A DNA stretch of 64,000 bases from Corallococcus macrosporus. GTDB lineage: Bacteria > Myxococcota > Myxococcia > Myxococcales > Myxococcaceae. Made by a program: the position numbers and the translations under genes. The notes under the pieces were generated by a model, which saw only the letters and a list, made by a program, of their open reading frames with translations, did no database searches and was not told the origin of the DNA. Shown piece after piece: positions 1 to 17,459 of this stretch (position 1 is its first letter; every line of letters starts with the position of its first letter). The stretch lies in assembly GCF_017302985.1 (NCBI RefSeq), contig NZ_JAFIMU010000004.1, positions 752,869-816,868 on the forward strand. The letters run 5' to 3'.

Positions 1-603
1 CTGGACGCGACGCCCGGCGCGCAGCGCCTCTTCGAGGGCCGCATCGGTCAGGACGACTATGCCTATTACCTCGTCCAGACGTACCAGTACGTGCGCTGGA
101 GCACCGAGTTCCTCACCGAGTCCGGCGAGCGCATGAAGCGCGAGGGCAAGCACACCGCGCTCGCGGACCTGCTGCTCCAGAAGTCGCGCGAGGAGAACGG
201 CCACGAGAAGTGGTTGCTCAGGGACCTGGAGGCCCTGGGCTGGACGAAGGAGCAGGTGGAGCAGGCACCGGTCTGCTCCGCGGTGCGCGCCTACGTGGAG
301 TGGAACCGCTTCACCACGCTGTCGGGCGTGCCCACCGCGTTCCTGGGCACGGCCTACGTGCTGGAGTACCTCTCCGTGAACCGCGCCACGGACGCCAAGG
401 ACCGGCTCATCGCCAACAACGGCATCCCCCACATCCAGGACGCCGTCCTCTTCCTGCGCGGCCACGGCGCCGCTGACGGCGACCACGTGGCCGAGCTGGA
501 GTCCGTGCTGCGCACGCTCACGTCCCCGGAGGAGCAGGCCGCGCTGCTGCTCTCCGCGCGCACCACGCGCGCCCTGTTCCCGAAGTTCTTCCGGGCCCCC
601 TGA
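1..603 (+). CDS. Iron-containing redox enzyme, heme-oxygenase-like fold (5' end missing)
   Basis: The reading frame is open from the first base, so the gene begins outside the window; 200 residues are visible up to the TGA at 601-603. The helical, His/Glu-containing sequence (EENGHEKWLLRD near visible residues 59-70, and Tyr-rich helices at the start) resembles the TenA/PqqC/heme-oxygenase-like di-iron oxidase group, in which Glu and His side chains hold iron. The substrate cannot be told from sequence. It converges on the LuxR-type gene with a 19 bp gap, so no downstream operon partner is visible; the upstream neighbours are unknown. Confidence 0.7.
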   Translation: MDATPGAQRLFEGRIGQDDYAYYLVQTYQYVRWSTEFLTESGERMKREGKHTALADLLLQKSREENGHEKWLLRDLEALGWTKEQVEQAPVCSAVRAYVEWNRFTTLSGVPTAFLGTAYVLEYLSVNRATDAKDRLIANNGIPHIQDAVLFLRGHGAADGDHVAELESVLRTLTSPEEQAALLLSARTTRALFPKFFRAP

Positions 604-622
604 GCGCGCGCTCCGGACCTCC

Positions 623-1708
623 TCACCCCGGCTTCTGTCTCCAGGCGGCCTGGTAGAGGAGGTCCGTGCGGCTCTCGATGCCCAGCTTGGGGAAGACATT
701 GCGCAGGTGCGTCTTCACCGTGTTGAGCGTCAGGCCCAGGTCCTCGGCGATGGTTTCGTTCGTCCAGTTGCTGAGGACCCCCTGCACCACCTCCACCTCG
801 CGCTTGGAGAGCTTCTGGCGCCAGGGCTCCGGCATCGGGATGGCCCGCGAGCACTCCTGCAACACCAGCACCCAGGGGCGGCTGCCGCGCTGCTCCGGCA
901 GCTCCACGAACGTCACCTTCAAATCGAACTTCCCCCCGGAGCGCGTCCATGTGTCCATGCCCAGGGTCCGCTTCGTCCCCGGTGCCCGGAGCCGTGTCAG
1001 GTGCTCGCGCAGCTCCTGGGGCAGCCGCGCGTCGTTCGCCTTCAGCTCCTCCGGGTACCAGCGCCGCAGCAGCTCCGTCGCTCCGGGCGTCCGCAGCTTC
1101 TCGTGCTCCGGGGGATCCATCACGACGCACTCGGCGCCCTGGTGGCGGAAGAGGGCGTCCAGGAGGTCGCCTCGCGTCGCCTCGTTCCCGAACAGCCGGC
1201 AGTTGCGCACCGTGTTCGCCAGGTACGGGGTCAGGTCCTCGAGGATGGCCTGCTCGCGGTCGGAGAAGGGCAGGGTGTGCTCCCGGTACAGCGTGAAGCC
1301 GCCATGCCAGTCCTGCCGCAGGTCCAGCAGCACCGCCATCACGTGCTCCAGCGGCAGCCCCATCTCCCGGCAGCGCAGGTACAGCAAACTGCGCTTCAAC
1401 TCCTTGCGCGACAGAATGTCCGAGTCGCGCAGCGGCACGTTGGGCTGCTGCATCACCGACTCGCGCACGAAGTCCACCGCGGCCAGCTCCGGGTAGTGCG
1501 CGAAGAGGATGCCCGGGGCTCCCAATCCCAGCCACTCGTAATCCCCGGGCCGCTCCGGCCTGGACACGCACACCGCCGCGTAGTCACAGGGCAAGAGCTG
1601 CGCGATGGTCCCCTGGGACCGGGCCAGCACCTCCGTCAGGTCCAGCGAGCTGGACAGGGTGCGGGTCAGCTCGAGCAGGAGCGCCTGTTCGCGCTCGGTG
1701 AGATTCAT
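623..1708 (-). CDS. LuxR-family transcriptional regulator with N-terminal sensor region
   Basis: 361 aa. The C-terminal 60 residues form a LuxR/GerE helix-turn-helix (LSKREVEVVQGVLS, then NETIAEDLGLTLNTVKTHL). The first ~180 residues look like a GAF-type ligand-binding region and the middle ~100 residues may be a PAS-like fold, but neither can be assigned with certainty. No receiver-domain Asp pattern is seen, so this looks like a one-component regulator or a protein fed by another sensor. The start ATG at 1708 is preceded by a purine-rich AAGGAGG-type sequence. Its target is not evident: the gene stands alone between convergent and unrelated genes. Confidence 0.8.
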   Translation of the reverse strand: MNLTEREQALLLELTRTLSSSLDLTEVLARSQGTIAQLLPCDYAAVCVSRPERPGDYEWLGLGAPGILFAHYPELAAVDFVRESVMQQPNVPLRDSDILSRKELKRSLLYLRCREMGLPLEHVMAVLLDLRQDWHGGFTLYREHTLPFSDREQAILEDLTPYLANTVRNCRLFGNEATRGDLLDALFRHQGAECVVMDPPEHEKLRTPGATELLRRWYPEELKANDARLPQELREHLTRLRAPGTKRTLGMDTWTRSGGKFDLKVTFVELPEQRGSRPWVLVLQECSRAIPMPEPWRQKLSKREVEVVQGVLSNWTNETIAEDLGLTLNTVKTHLRNVFPKLGIESRTDLLYQAAWRQKPG

Positions 1709-1791
1709 TCGACGGGCCTCCTTCCATCCGGTCCGTGCAAGGACATACCGGTGGTGGGGGCCGGGGGTCTGTACCCCGCAATAGGTATGGA

Positions 1792-1815
1792 CGGGCTTCG
1801 CACCTCCGAAGCCCG
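1792..1815 (-). terminator. Hairpin terminator candidate
   Basis: CGGGCTTCG (1792-1800) pairs with CGAAGCCCG (1807-1815), a 9-bp perfect stem with a 6-nt loop. It lies 46 bp past the stop of the minus-strand gene at 1862-2320. No clear U tract follows, as is common in GC-rich genomes. Confidence 0.5.
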
Positions 1816-1861
1816 CCCACGCCTGTCGTTCATGGCGATGTCTGTCGATGCCGGGGCGGCG

Positions 1862-2320
1862 CTAGTTGCCCGCGCTGCCTTCCACCGGCGGCGTGCCCGT
1901 GGTGGGGCTGACGGGGCTGCCCATCTTCTTGTTCTGGTCCCAGGCCGGCGGCGTCACTTCCATCTGCGCGCCCTTGTTGCCCGGAGTGCCCGAGTTCGGC
2001 GCGCCCGGCTTCGCGGCGGCCGAGTGGTCGCTCGTGCTGTTGCTCCCCTGCTCGGTGGAGCCGGAGCCGCCGACGCCTTCATCCACGCTGCTCGGGGCCA
2101 CGGCGTTGTCGTCGGCCTCGTCCGCGGGCTTGAGGTCCTCGGTGTCCGAGGAGGCGGCGCCCGAGCCGCCCGTGCCCTTGTCCCAGCGCTCCGCGCTGTC
2201 CTGGGGCGCGTCCGTGGACGGCTCCTGCATGGGCGGCGTCTCGTGGTCGGTGTGGCTCTGCGCGAACGCCTGTCCGGAGAAGGCGAGTGCTGCCAGTGCT
2301 GCCATCAGGGGGAGCTTCAT
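1862..2320 (-). CDS. Small secreted protein, low complexity, function unknown
   Basis: 152 aa. A signal peptide is clear (MKLPLMAALAALAFSGQAFA, cleavage after AFA). The mature part is a low-complexity chain rich in Gly, Ser, Asp, Pro and Thr, with repeated GTGGSG/GVGGSG-like elements and no Cys. A disordered periplasmic or extracellular protein is likely. I chose the ATG at 2320 because AAGGAGAGCCACCC sits directly upstream; a longer open frame to 2659 lacks such support. I do not recognise a family. Confidence 0.65.
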   Translation of the reverse strand: MKLPLMAALAALAFSGQAFAQSHTDHETPPMQEPSTDAPQDSAERWDKGTGGSGAASSDTEDLKPADEADDNAVAPSSVDEGVGGSGSTEQGSNSTSDHSAAAKPGAPNSGTPGNKGAQMEVTPPAWDQNKKMGSPVSPTTGTPPVEGSAGN

Positions 2321-2442
2321 GGGTGGCTCTCCTTCGAAGAACGTGTGTGCTTCGAAGGTGGCGACCGTTGGGTGGGAAACAAGCGCTTGACGCACACCCG
2401 CCCCCAGGCCGCGTCCCCGCTCGCAGGGCGGGCAGCCGGCCT

Positions 2443-3282
2443 TCAGCCCGCCAGCGCGCGCGGTGGCACCGAGCCCACTGCCCACGCGGTGAGCTTGCGC
2501 AGCAGCTCCGCGCGGTCCTCGGGCACGGAGAAGAGGTGATCCGCGCGCGGATAGAAGGCGTAGGTGACGCGGCCCTCCAGCTTCAGCGGCGAGAGCATCT
2601 CGTAGAACTGGCGCTCGTGGTTGAAGGACAGCCCCATGCCGCCGGAGAACACGAAGCACAGGCTGACGCCGCGCTCCATGAGGTGCTTGTAGTCCTCGGT
2701 CAGCCGCGAGCGCTCGGGGTACTCGCGCGTGTAGACCTCGTCGGCCTCACCGGCTTCCCGAAGCTGGGCGGGCAGCTTGCGCTTGCGCAGGTAGCGGGTC
2801 CACCGGCGCGGGCTCAGGTAGCGCAGGTGGAAGCGCAGGTGGTAGCCCAGGGTGCGGTACGTGTACCCGTCGATGAAGGCCGCGGCCACCACGCGCTCGT
2901 CGGCCACCGTCACCGCGTGCGCGCTGTCCACGCCGGAGCACAGGCCGATGAGCGCGAAGCGCTTCTGGCCCTTCTTCTGCTCCAGGTAGTCGAGCGCCGC
3001 GCGCGTCTCCTCTCGGGCGCGCTGGAACTCGTCGGAGCCGCCTTCACGGCGCGGGCGGCTGTCGCCCAGGCCGGACAAGTCGAAGCGCAGCGTGGTGACG
3101 CCGCGCCCCGCGAGCTGCCGGGCCAGCTCCACCCACAGCCGGTACGGCCCCACGTGGTGGTTGAGGCCCACGTTGGACAGCACCACGGCGGGCGCACCCG
3201 GCAGGGCCTTCGCCGGGTCGGGTTCCGTGATGACGCCCACGAGGCTCTGCTCGGGGCCGAAGGTACAGATGCGCTCGCGCAT
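2443..3282 (-). CDS. Alpha/beta-hydrolase-fold protein with Cys at the nucleophile position
   Basis: 279 aa, last gene of the biosynthetic operon. The fold is recognisable from an N-terminal strand/HH loop (LNHHVGP), the FDLSGLGDS segment, the nucleophile elbow IGLCSGVDSAH, and a late Asp/His pair (PRADHLF). The elbow reads G-L-C-S-G, so Cys replaces the usual Ser of GxSxG. From memory this fits hydrolase 1 of the exosortase-A-associated hydrolase pairs, whose elbow is GLCDG-like. The ATG at 3282 has a strong GAAGGAGG site and shares one base with the preceding stop (TGATG), so it is translationally coupled. A trans release or editing role for the NRPS is inferred from position only. Confidence 0.7.
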   Translation of the reverse strand: MRERICTFGPEQSLVGVITEPDPAKALPGAPAVVLSNVGLNHHVGPYRLWVELARQLAGRGVTTLRFDLSGLGDSRPRREGGSDEFQRAREETRAALDYLEQKKGQKRFALIGLCSGVDSAHAVTVADERVVAAAFIDGYTYRTLGYHLRFHLRYLSPRRWTRYLRKRKLPAQLREAGEADEVYTREYPERSRLTEDYKHLMERGVSLCFVFSGGMGLSFNHERQFYEMLSPLKLEGRVTYAFYPRADHLFSVPEDRAELLRKLTAWAVGSVPPRALAG

Positions 3283-4058
3283 CACGCGGCCTCCTTCAGG
3301 AGCGTGGTGATGGTCTGGAGGATGCGGTTGGACAGGAGCGCGGACTCCTGGCCGCCCGCGCCCTCCTCGGGCACCAGGTGGTGCTGGAAGGGCAGGCCCG
3401 TCGACTCCAGGCGCTCCTGGAGGCGCTGGTATTCGGGCCGGGGCGCGCCGGCCACCAGGTGCGTGCGCGTCGCGGGCCACGCGGGCAGCGCGGCCAGGTC
3501 CAGCGCGAGGATGTCTTCGCGCAGGGCGCGGGGGAACGCGAAGCCGAGCAGCTCCTGGCGCACCTCCAGCGGGCTCTGGGGCTGAGGATACAGCGTGCGG
3601 GTGGCCCGGCGCGCCTGGAGCAGCTCCAGCTCCTGGATCCACGCCTCGCCCTGGACCAGCGGCTCCCAGAGTACGAGCGCGGCGGTGGACAGCCCCTCCG
3701 CCGCGGCCCGCACCGCGAGCGCCGCGCCCAGGCGCAGGCCCACGAGCGCCACGCGCTGCACGCCCGTCACGTCCTGCAACTCATTGGCGGCGTGGCGGAT
3801 GTCCTGGACCCACGTGGCCACGCGGCCCTCGTGGACCTCTCCGGCCGAGTCCCCCGTGCCGTAGTAGTCGAAGCGGAAGACGTGGAAGCCCTCCCGCGTG
3901 AGCATCCCGGCCAGCTTCCGGAAGGCCCAGTGCGTCAACATGTACTCCTGGGCGGCGGGATAGCAGAGCACCACCCCGGTGGAGCGCTCGGCGCCCTGGG
4001 CGGGGTGGTGGATGCCAAAGAGCTGTCGTTCGGAGCTGCCGAAGAAGCAAGGCGTCAC
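3282..4058 (-). CDS. Alpha/beta-hydrolase-fold protein lacking the catalytic Ser
   Basis: 258 aa. It has the S33-type fold (FRFDYYGTGDSAGE; elbow VALVGLRLGAAL). The nucleophile position in the elbow is Arg (G-L-R-L-G), so the classic Ser-His-Asp mechanism looks absent. From memory the GLRLG elbow is typical of hydrolase 2 of the exosortase-A-associated pairs, which travels with a GLCxG partner, exactly as here. The start is GTG at 4058 with GAGGAG about 12 nt upstream. It lies 28 bp after the NRPS stop and overlaps the next gene by one base. It may be a structural partner of the downstream hydrolase; no exosortase is visible in the window. Confidence 0.7.
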   Translation of the reverse strand: MTPCFFGSSERQLFGIHHPAQGAERSTGVVLCYPAAQEYMLTHWAFRKLAGMLTREGFHVFRFDYYGTGDSAGEVHEGRVATWVQDIRHAANELQDVTGVQRVALVGLRLGAALAVRAAAEGLSTAALVLWEPLVQGEAWIQELELLQARRATRTLYPQPQSPLEVRQELLGFAFPRALREDILALDLAALPAWPATRTHLVAGAPRPEYQRLQERLESTGLPFQHHLVPEEGAGGQESALLSNRILQTITTLLKEAA

Positions 4059-4086
4059 GGTCTGACCATTCTCCTCGGAGGGCCGC

Positions 4087-7000
4087 TCAGTCCGAGCGCC
4101 CCGGCAGGTTCCGCTTCAGCTTATTGAACAAGCGTTGCGCCAGGGGAACAGAAGTCTCCTGGGTGGCAGGCTTTGTCTGCGTGGCGGGCTGCGTCCGGGC
4201 GGGGGTTGTAGCGGCCGGCGCTACAACCGCGAGCTGCGAGGCCACCTGCTCCAGCGTGTTGAGCAGGAGGGTGCGCGGGTGCAGCTCCTGGTTCAGCTCC
4301 TTCCGGACGCGCATCACCACCTGGAACGACAGGAGCGAGTGCCCGCCGATGTTGAAGAAGTTGTCGTGCACGCCCACCTGCGCGATGCCCAGCACCTCCC
4401 GCCAGATGCGCGCCAGGTGCTGCTCCGTCGGCGTGCGGGGCGCGACGAAGCCGTCCTCCACGGGGCGCGCGGTGCCCGCCGGGGGCGGCAGGGCCTTGCG
4501 GTCCACCTTGCCGTTCGGCGTGAGCGGCAGCGCCTCCAGCTCCACGAAGTGCTGCGGCACCATGTACTGCGGCAGTTGCGTGCGCAGGTGCTTGCGAAGC
4601 TCCGTGTCCGTGTAGGCCTGCCCCGGCTTCGTCACGAGGTACGCGACGAGGCGGCGGTCACCGGGCCGGTCCTCGCGCACGAGGGCGACGGCCTGGGCCA
4701 GCGACGGATGCGAGGCGAGCGCCGCCTCGACTTCACCCAGCTCGATGCGGAAGCCGCGCAGCTTCACCTGCGAGTCATTGCGGCCCAGGTACTCCACCGT
4801 GCCGTCCGCCAGCCAGCGGGCGAGGTCGCCCGTGCGGTACATGCGCTCACCGGGGCGGAAGGGGTTGGGCAGGAAGCGCTCCTGCGTCAGCTCCGGGCGG
4901 TGCAGGTAGCCCAGCGTGACGCCGTCGCCGCCGATGTACAGCTCGCCCGCGACGCCCACCGGCACGGGGGCCAGGTGCGCGTCGAGGAGGTAGAGCTGCG
5001 TGTTGGCGATGGGGCGGCCAATGCGGATGGAGGAGAGCGGAGGCTGCACGCGCCAGGTGGTGGACCAGACGGTGGTCTCGGTGGGGCCGTACATATTCCA
5101 GAGGCTGCCGACGCGAGCGAGCAGTGCTTCGGCCAGCTCACGAGGAAGGGCCTCGCCACCGACGAGCGCCTTGAAGCCCGGACGCGACTGCCAGCCGGCC
5201 TCCAGCAGCAGGCGCCATGTGGAAGGCGTGGCCTGCATGACGGTGACGGCGTGCGACTCCATCGCCGCCTTGAGGAGCGCACCGTCGGAGGCGGTGTCGC
5301 GCGAGGCGAGCACCACCTGCGCGCCCGTGGTGAGCGGCAGCAGCAGCTCCAGCACGGCGATGTCGAAGGAGAGCGTGGTGACGGCCAGCAGCACGTCCTG
5401 TGCAGAGAGGCCCGGAGCCTCCTGCATGGTGCCCAGGAAGTTCACCACCGACCGGTGCGGCACGCGCACGCCCTTGGGCTTGCCCGTCGAACCCGACGTG
5501 TAGATGACGTACGCCACGGCTTCGGGCGTGACGCCGGGAACCTCGGGGGCGGTGTCCGCCTGCGACGTGGTGTCCTCGACGAGGAGGGCCTTCGCCGTGG
5601 TGGAGGGCAGGGTGCCCTGGATCGCCCGCTGCGTGACGATGAGCGACAGCTTCGCGTCCTCGACCATGAAGGCCAGACGCTCGGGCGGGAAGCCGGGGTC
5701 GAGCGGGACGTAGCCCGCGCCCGCTTCGAGGATGCCCAGCAGGCCCACGACCATGTCCGGGCCGCGCTCGGTGAACAGGCCGACGAGGCTTCCGGGCGCG
5801 ACGCCTTCCTGCTTCAGCGCGTGCGCCACCTGGTGGCTGCGCTGCAGGAGCTGACGGTAGGTGAGCGTCACGGCGCCGGAGCGCAGGGCCACCGCGTCGG
5901 GCGTGGCCTGGGCCTGCGCGGCGACGAGCGTGTGGACGAAGGCGCTCCGGTCGAAGGGCTTCCCGGTGGCATTCCAGTCCACCAGCACGCGCTGCTTCTC
6001 CGCCTCGGGCAGCAGCGGCAGGCGCGACACGGGGACTCCCGCGTCGGACACCGCGGCCCGCAGCAGCGTGCGGATCTGCTCGAGCATGCGGACGACGGTG
6101 TCCCGCTCGAACAGGTCGGTGTTGTAGTCCATGCCGCCGACGATGCCGTTCGCCGTCTCCTTCACCCAGAAGCTCAGGTCCAGCGGCGTCGCGTGCGCGT
6201 GCACGTGCACCTGGCCGTAGGTGAGGTCTCCCAGGCTGGAGCCACGGTTGCGCACGTCCTGGAACGTGAAGAACGTCTGGAACAGCGGCGTGCGGCTCAG
6301 GTCGCGCTGCACACCCAACTGCTGCATCAGCAGCTCGATGGGCATGTCCTGGTGGCCGAAGGCCTCCATGCACGTGGTGCGCACGCGCTCCAGCAGTTGC
6401 CGGAACGTCAACTCCGGCGCCAGCTGCGTGCGCAGGACGAGCGTGTTCACGAAGAAGCCCAGCAGGTCCTCGACCTCCGGATGCGAGCGGCCCCGGATGG
6501 GCGTTCCCACGACCAGGTCTTCCTGGCCGCTGTAGCGGTGCAGCAGCGTCTTGAACGCCGTGAGCAGCACCATGTACAGCGTGGCGTTGGACTCGCGGCC
6601 CAGCTTCGTGAGCGCGTCCACCTCCGCCGCGGTGAGCACGAAGGGCTCGGTGCCGCCCTTGAGGCTCATCTGCGCGGGGCGCGGCTTGTCAGTGGGCAGC
6701 TCCAGCGCGGGCAGGTTCCCGGAGAGCTTCCCCTTCCAGTAGCGCGCCTGCCGCTCCAGCTCCTCGCCCTGGAGCCAGTTGCGGTGCCACTCGGTGAAGT
6801 CCGCGTACTGGATGGGCAGGGCGGGGAGCCTGGGCTCCTGGCCGCGGGTGAGCGCGGAGTAGATGATGTCCAGCTCGCGCAGGAACACGTCGAACGACCA
6901 CCCATCCCAGATGAGGTGATGGGGCATGAAGAAGAGGACGTGCTCGGTGGCGCCCAGGCGGAACAGCGTCAGCCGGAACAGCGGCGGCGCGGTGATGGGG

Positions 7001-10000
7001 ATGGACTCGTCCGCCAGCGCCTGGAGGCGGCGCAGCAGGTCCTCCTCGCGTGTGTTCGCGGGGACGGCCTCCAGGTCCACCGGCTCCAGCTCCACCGTCA
7101 GCTCCGGAGCCACGTGCTGCACCGGCGTGCCCTCGTCCCACCGGACGAAGGTGCGCAGGGACGTCTGGCGCTCCAGCAGCTTGTTGAAGCTGAAGCGCAG
7201 CGCGCCCACGTCCAGCGCGCCGTGGAGGCGGAACGCGGAGGGCAGGTTGTAGACGGCGGTGCCCGGGTTGAGCTGCTCCAGGAACCACAGCCGCTGCTGC
7301 ATGAGGGACAGCGGCGCGGGCTCGGTGCCGGCGCGGGGCGAGATGCGCTGCGCGGGGCTCGCGGCCCCGTCGTCGCCGCGCACCAGCCGGGCCAGCTTCT
7401 CCACGGTGGGCGCTTCGAACATCCGGCGCAGCGTGAGGCTGACGTCCAGGTCCCGGCTCGCGCGCGTGAGGGCCTGCGACGCCAGCAGCGAGTGGCCGCC
7501 CAGGCGGAAGAAGTCCGCCGTGACGCTCACCCGGCGCAGCCCCAGCACGTCCGCGAAGATGGCCGCGAGCTTCTGCTCCGTCTCGTCGCGAGGCGCGACG
7601 TACGCGTCCTCCTGCGACTCCACCTGCGGAGACGGCAGGGCCTTGCGGTCCACCTTGCCGTTCGGCGTGAGCGGCAGCGCGGGCAGGGCCACGAAGTGCT
7701 GCGGGACCATGTACTCCGGCAGCCCCTGCTTGAGGTGCGCGCGGAGGACTTCATCCGTGGGCGTCGTCTGGCCGGGCCGCGCGATGAGGTACGCGACGAG
7801 GCGGCGGTCACCCGGGCGGTCCTCGCGCACGAGGGCGACGGCCTGGGCCAGCGACGGATGCGAGGCGAGCGCCGCCTCGACTTCGCCCAGCTCGATGCGG
7901 AAGCCGCGCAGCTTCACCTGCGAGTCATTGCGGCCCAGGTACTCCACCGTGCCGTCCGCCAGCCAGCGGGCCAGGTCGCCCGTGCGGTACATGCGCTCAC
8001 CGGGGCGGAAGGGGTTGGGCAGGAAGCGCTCCTGCGTCAACTCCGGGCGGTGCAGGTAGCCCAGCGTGACGCCGTCGCCGCCGATGTACAGCTCGCCCGC
8101 GACACCCACCGGCACGGGGGCCAGGTGAGAGTCGAGGAGGTAGAGCTGGGTGTTGGCGATGGGGCGGCCGATGCGGATGGAGGAAAGCGGAGGCTGCACG
8201 CGCCAGGTGGTGGACCAGACGGTGGTCTCCGTGGGGCCGTACATATTCCAGAGGCTGCCGACGCGAGCGAGCAGTGCTTCGGCCAGCTCACGAGGAAGGG
8301 CCTCGCCACCGACGAGCGCCTTGAAGCCCGGACGCGACTGCCAGCCGGCCTCCAGCAGCAGGCGCCACGTGGAAGGCGTGGCCTGCATGACGGTGACGGC
8401 GTGCGACTCCATCGCCGCCTTGAGGAGCGCACCGTCGGAGGCGGTGTCGCGCGAGGCGAGCACCACCTGCGCGCCCGTGGTGAGCGGCAGCAGCAGCTCC
8501 AGCACGGCGATGTCGAAGGAGAGCGTGGTGACGGCCAGCAGCACGTCCTGTGCAGAGAGGCCCGGGGCCTCCTGCATGGTGCTCAGGAAGTTCACCACCG
8601 CCCGGTGCGGCACGCGCACGCCCTTGGGCTTGCCCGTCGAACCCGACGTGTAGATGACGTACGCCACGGCCTCCGGAGAGACGTCCTGCGCGGGGAGCGC
8701 GGACTCCGGCTGCGACGCGGTGTCCTCGATGAGCAGCGGCTTCACGCTCGTGGAGGGCAGGGACGCCACCAGGGACTGCTGCGTGAGGATGGTGGAGAGC
8801 TTCGCATCCTCCACCATGAAGGCGAGGCGCTCGGGCGGGAAGCCAGGGTCCAGCGGGACGTAGCCCGCGCCCGCTTCGAGGATGCCCAGCAGACCCACCA
8901 CCATGTCCGCGCCGCGATTCGTGAAGAGGCCGACGAGGCTTCCGGGCGCGACGCCTTCCTGCTTCAGCGCATGCGCCACCTGATGGGCGCGCTGGATCAG
9001 CTGCTGGTACGTGAGCGACACGTCCCCCGCGCGCAGGGCCACCGCGTCGGGCGTGGCGCGGGCCTGGGCGGCCACGAGCGTGTGGACGAAGGCCTCGCGG
9101 TCGAACGGCTTCGCAGTGGCGTTCCAGTCCACCAGCACGCGCTGCTTCTCCGTCTCGGGCAGCAGCGGCAGGCGCGACACGGGCGCTTCCGCGTCGGCGA
9201 CCACGCCGCGCAGCAGCTCCTCGTAGCAGGCCATCCAGCGGCGGACCGTGGAGCCGTCGAAGAGGTCGGTGTTGTACTGGCACTCCAGCACCACGCGGCC
9301 ATGGGCCTCGGCCGCGTTGATGAAGAGGTCGAAGTTCTCGAAGTGGCGCGGGTTGCTCGCCAGGGTGCAGGTGAGGCCCTGGAACGCGAGCTGCTCACCC
9401 GTGACGGCCTGATCCACGTTGAACAGCACGTTGACCAGCGGCAGGCGGCTGGGGTCGCGCGGCAGCGCCAGTTGCTTGAGCAGCGTGCCGAACGTGTACT
9501 CCTGGTGCTCGTAGGCATCGAGCATCGTCGTGCGCAGCTGCTTGAGCACCTGCGTGAAGGGCGCCTCCGCGGCGACGTTGCTGCGCAGGGGCAGCGCGTT
9601 CACGCAGTGGCCCACCAGGTCCTTCAGCCCGGCCACGGACTGGCCCGCGGCGGGGATGGCCACCACCACGTCCTCCAGCCCCGTCAGCCGGTGCAAGAGC
9701 GCCTTGAAGCCCGCCAGGAGCGTGGTGAAGAAGCTTCCGCCGTGACGCGCGCCCACGCGCTTGAGCTGCTCCACGAGCGCGGGCTCCAGGACGTAGTCCT
9801 CCCGCCGCGAGCTGTACGTCTTGGACGGCGGACGGCGCCGGTCCAGCGGCAGCTCCAGCACCGGCAGCGTGCCGGAGAACTGCTTCAGCCAGTAGCGCTC
9901 GTGCTCCGCGTACTCGGGCGTCGTGGCCAACTGCGCCTGCGCGCGGGCGTACTCGCTGAACGTGGGCGCGGGCGACAGCGTGGGCGGGGTGCGCCGCGCA

Positions 10001-10538
10001 TGCGCCGAGTAGAACGCCGCCAGGTCGCGCAGCATCACCGCCATGGACCAGCCGTCGCACACGATGTGGTGCGCGGTCAGCGTCAGCAGGTGCTCCTGGG
10101 CGGACAGCCGGGCGAGGCGCGGGCGCAGGAGCGGCCCGGTCTCCAGGGACAGCGGCGTCTCCACCTCGTGGGCGACGAGTTCGCGGACGCGGGCGTCGCG
10201 CTCGGAAGAAGGCAGCGCGTCCAGCGACACGACCTCCAGCAGGAGGGGCGTGGCGGCGGCGACGCACAGCGTGAGGCCATCCGCGCTGAACGTGGTGCGC
10301 AGCGCTTCGTGCCGCGCCAGCAGGTCCTGGAGCGCGGCACGCAGGCACTCGACGTCCAGGGGCCCGTGCAGCCGCACGGACATGGACTCGTTGAAGGCGC
10401 ACGACGCGTCCGGGCCCATCTGCACGCCGGTCCACACCTCGCGCTGGGGCTCGGTGGACGGCGCGGTGAGCAGCAGCGCGGGCCCGGCGAACGGATCGAA
10501 ATCGTCGGGCAGGTCCTGGGTGGAGGAATCGGGGGTCT

Positions 10539-10542
<4 letters not shown>
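4087..10542 (-). CDS. Non-ribosomal peptide synthetase, two modules: C-A-PCP-C-A-PCP
   Basis: 2151 aa. C1 (about residues 30-460) has HHIVCDG near 160. A1 (about 480-990) has YTSGSTGKPKG near 634, MYGPTETT near 766 and RGFRIELGEVE near 880. PCP1 carries GGHSLL near 1014. C2 has HHLIWDG near 1210; A2 and PCP2 (IGGHSLL near 2064) follow. The first C domain opens with an ASCAFNES segment like hybrid C domains that follow PKS or aminotransferase modules. Eight-to-nine pocket residues of both A domains read D-I-L-Q-V-G-M-V-W, close to the published Gly code, so both probably load glycine. There is no epimerisation, methylation or thioesterase domain; the protein ends in a Pro/Thr/Gln linker and a short basic tail. 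The ATG overlaps the previous stop as ATGA, and two hydrolase genes follow. Confidence 0.93.
4636..5520. repeat. Long direct repeat inside NRPS, copy in second A domain
   Basis: It aligns without gaps to 7786-8670 at a constant offset of 3150 bp. By eye I count about 16 mismatches in 885 positions (about 98% identity). Both edges stop abruptly within coding sequence. It covers most of the A domain, including all substrate-pocket residues. Confidence 0.9.
7786..8670. repeat. Long direct repeat inside NRPS, copy in first A domain
   Basis: Partner of 4636-5520. Sequence outside the repeat, such as the A-domain N-terminal third and the linker to PCP, is visibly more diverged, which suggests gene conversion or a recent module duplication. 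Confidence 0.9.
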
Positions 10543-17306
<6,764 letters not shown>

Positions 17307-17459
17307 CCGACCTTCTGGTTCCAGACGTTTGAAATGGAAGAGGATGGGAAAGACTGGCCAACCCGGTCCCGCAGCATGCCACGACTGGAAAGGAATGATC
17401 GCGCCCGGGCAGATTCCTTACGACCGGAAGGCCCCTTGGCTGCTCCCCAGCCTTCGCAT

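Noticed and set aside
17307..17459. Sigma-54 promoter ahead of the megasynthase (TGGCATGCTGC on the minus strand)
   Set aside because: The spacing and the -12 element do not match TGGCAC-N5-TTGC well enough; no enhancer-binding regulator is nearby.
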